A stretch of DNA of 5,735 nucleotides. Source: Bacteroidota bacterium. Lineage in GTDB: Bacteria; Bacteroidota; Bacteroidia; Flavobacteriales; Schleiferiaceae. How positions within the stretch are numbered: the first letter of the stretch is position 1; the number at the start of each line of letters is the position of its first letter. Below the pieces are notes generated by a model. It had not been told where the DNA came from. It did no database searches and saw only the letters and a program-made list of their open reading frames with translations. The translations under genes were made by a program, and so were the position numbers. The stretch covers positions 1-5,735 of the forward strand of contig PXYR01000107.1 of the NCBI GenBank assembly GCA_003023665.1, in the 5' to 3' direction. Positions 5,647 through 5,735 of the stretch are shown one piece after another.

Positions 5647-5735
5647 ACTCTTTTAGTTGTCCCGCTATAACCTTGCCGTCTTCAAAGGTCACTGAGCCAA
5701 AATCAGCAGTAATTGGGCGATCCACTATTAACACT
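5645..5735 (-). CDS. Possible C-terminal end of an unidentified leftward gene
   Basis: Read leftward from the right edge, one minus-strand frame stays open for 29 codons (including ITADFGSVTFEDGKVIAGQL) and ends at a TAG at 5645-5647. The other two minus-strand frames contain stops. The stop overlaps the last bases of the terminator hairpin, a common layout for convergent genes. The peptide is too short to identify; its alternating hydrophobic residues suggest beta strands. The start lies outside the window, and chance openness over 29 codons cannot be excluded. Confidence 0.45.
   Translation of the reverse strand, partial: VLIVDRPITADFGSVTFEDGKVIAGQLKE

Overview
The window looks like a chromosomal segment of a Bacteroidota bacterium, perhaps of the Sphingobacteriales or Cytophagales; the genus cannot be fixed from here. 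The signs are moderately AT-rich DNA, starts without clear Shine-Dalgarno sequences, a Bacteroidota-type promoter (TTG, 20 bp, TAAATTTG) at 4497-4527, and protein variants typical of the phylum. Seven genes are well supported and an eighth is glimpsed at the right edge. No RNA genes, mobile elements or CRISPR arrays are visible.

Left half (1-2602, minus strand): a compact DNA-damage cassette read right to left. First is a 260-aa repressor with an XRE helix-turn-helix joined to an S24 (LexA/UmuD-type) self-cleaving domain. Then comes a Y-family translesion polymerase (dinB-like, with a clamp-binding motif), then an SRAP-family abasic-site protein (YedK/HMCES-like) that runs off the left edge. 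Gaps are 84 and 27 bp, so the three are probably one operon. Logically this resembles LexA-controlled mutagenesis cassettes: damage would trigger repressor self-cleavage and release a bypass polymerase together with an abasic-site protector.

Centre (2603-3228): an 89-bp divergent intergenic region carries two overlapping perfect inverted repeats built from CTAAT/ATTAG half-sites, a good candidate operator for the repressor. Rightward from it runs a 178-aa helical, HEAT-like protein of unknown function, which could share that control.

Right half (3220-5735): a BaiN/HI0933-family flavoprotein on the minus strand overlaps the HEAT-like gene tail to tail by 9 bp. Divergent from it, behind the clear Bacteroidota promoter, is a 219-aa protein with a probable C-terminal ACT-like domain. 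It is followed by a short single-stranded DNA-binding protein (110 aa) that lacks the usual acidic C-terminal tip. A strong hairpin at 5625-5646 ends ssb and probably serves both strands, because a leftward reading frame ends within it. Several genes (S24 repressor, polymerase, SRAP, SSB) concern single-stranded or damaged DNA, but only the first three form an obvious unit.
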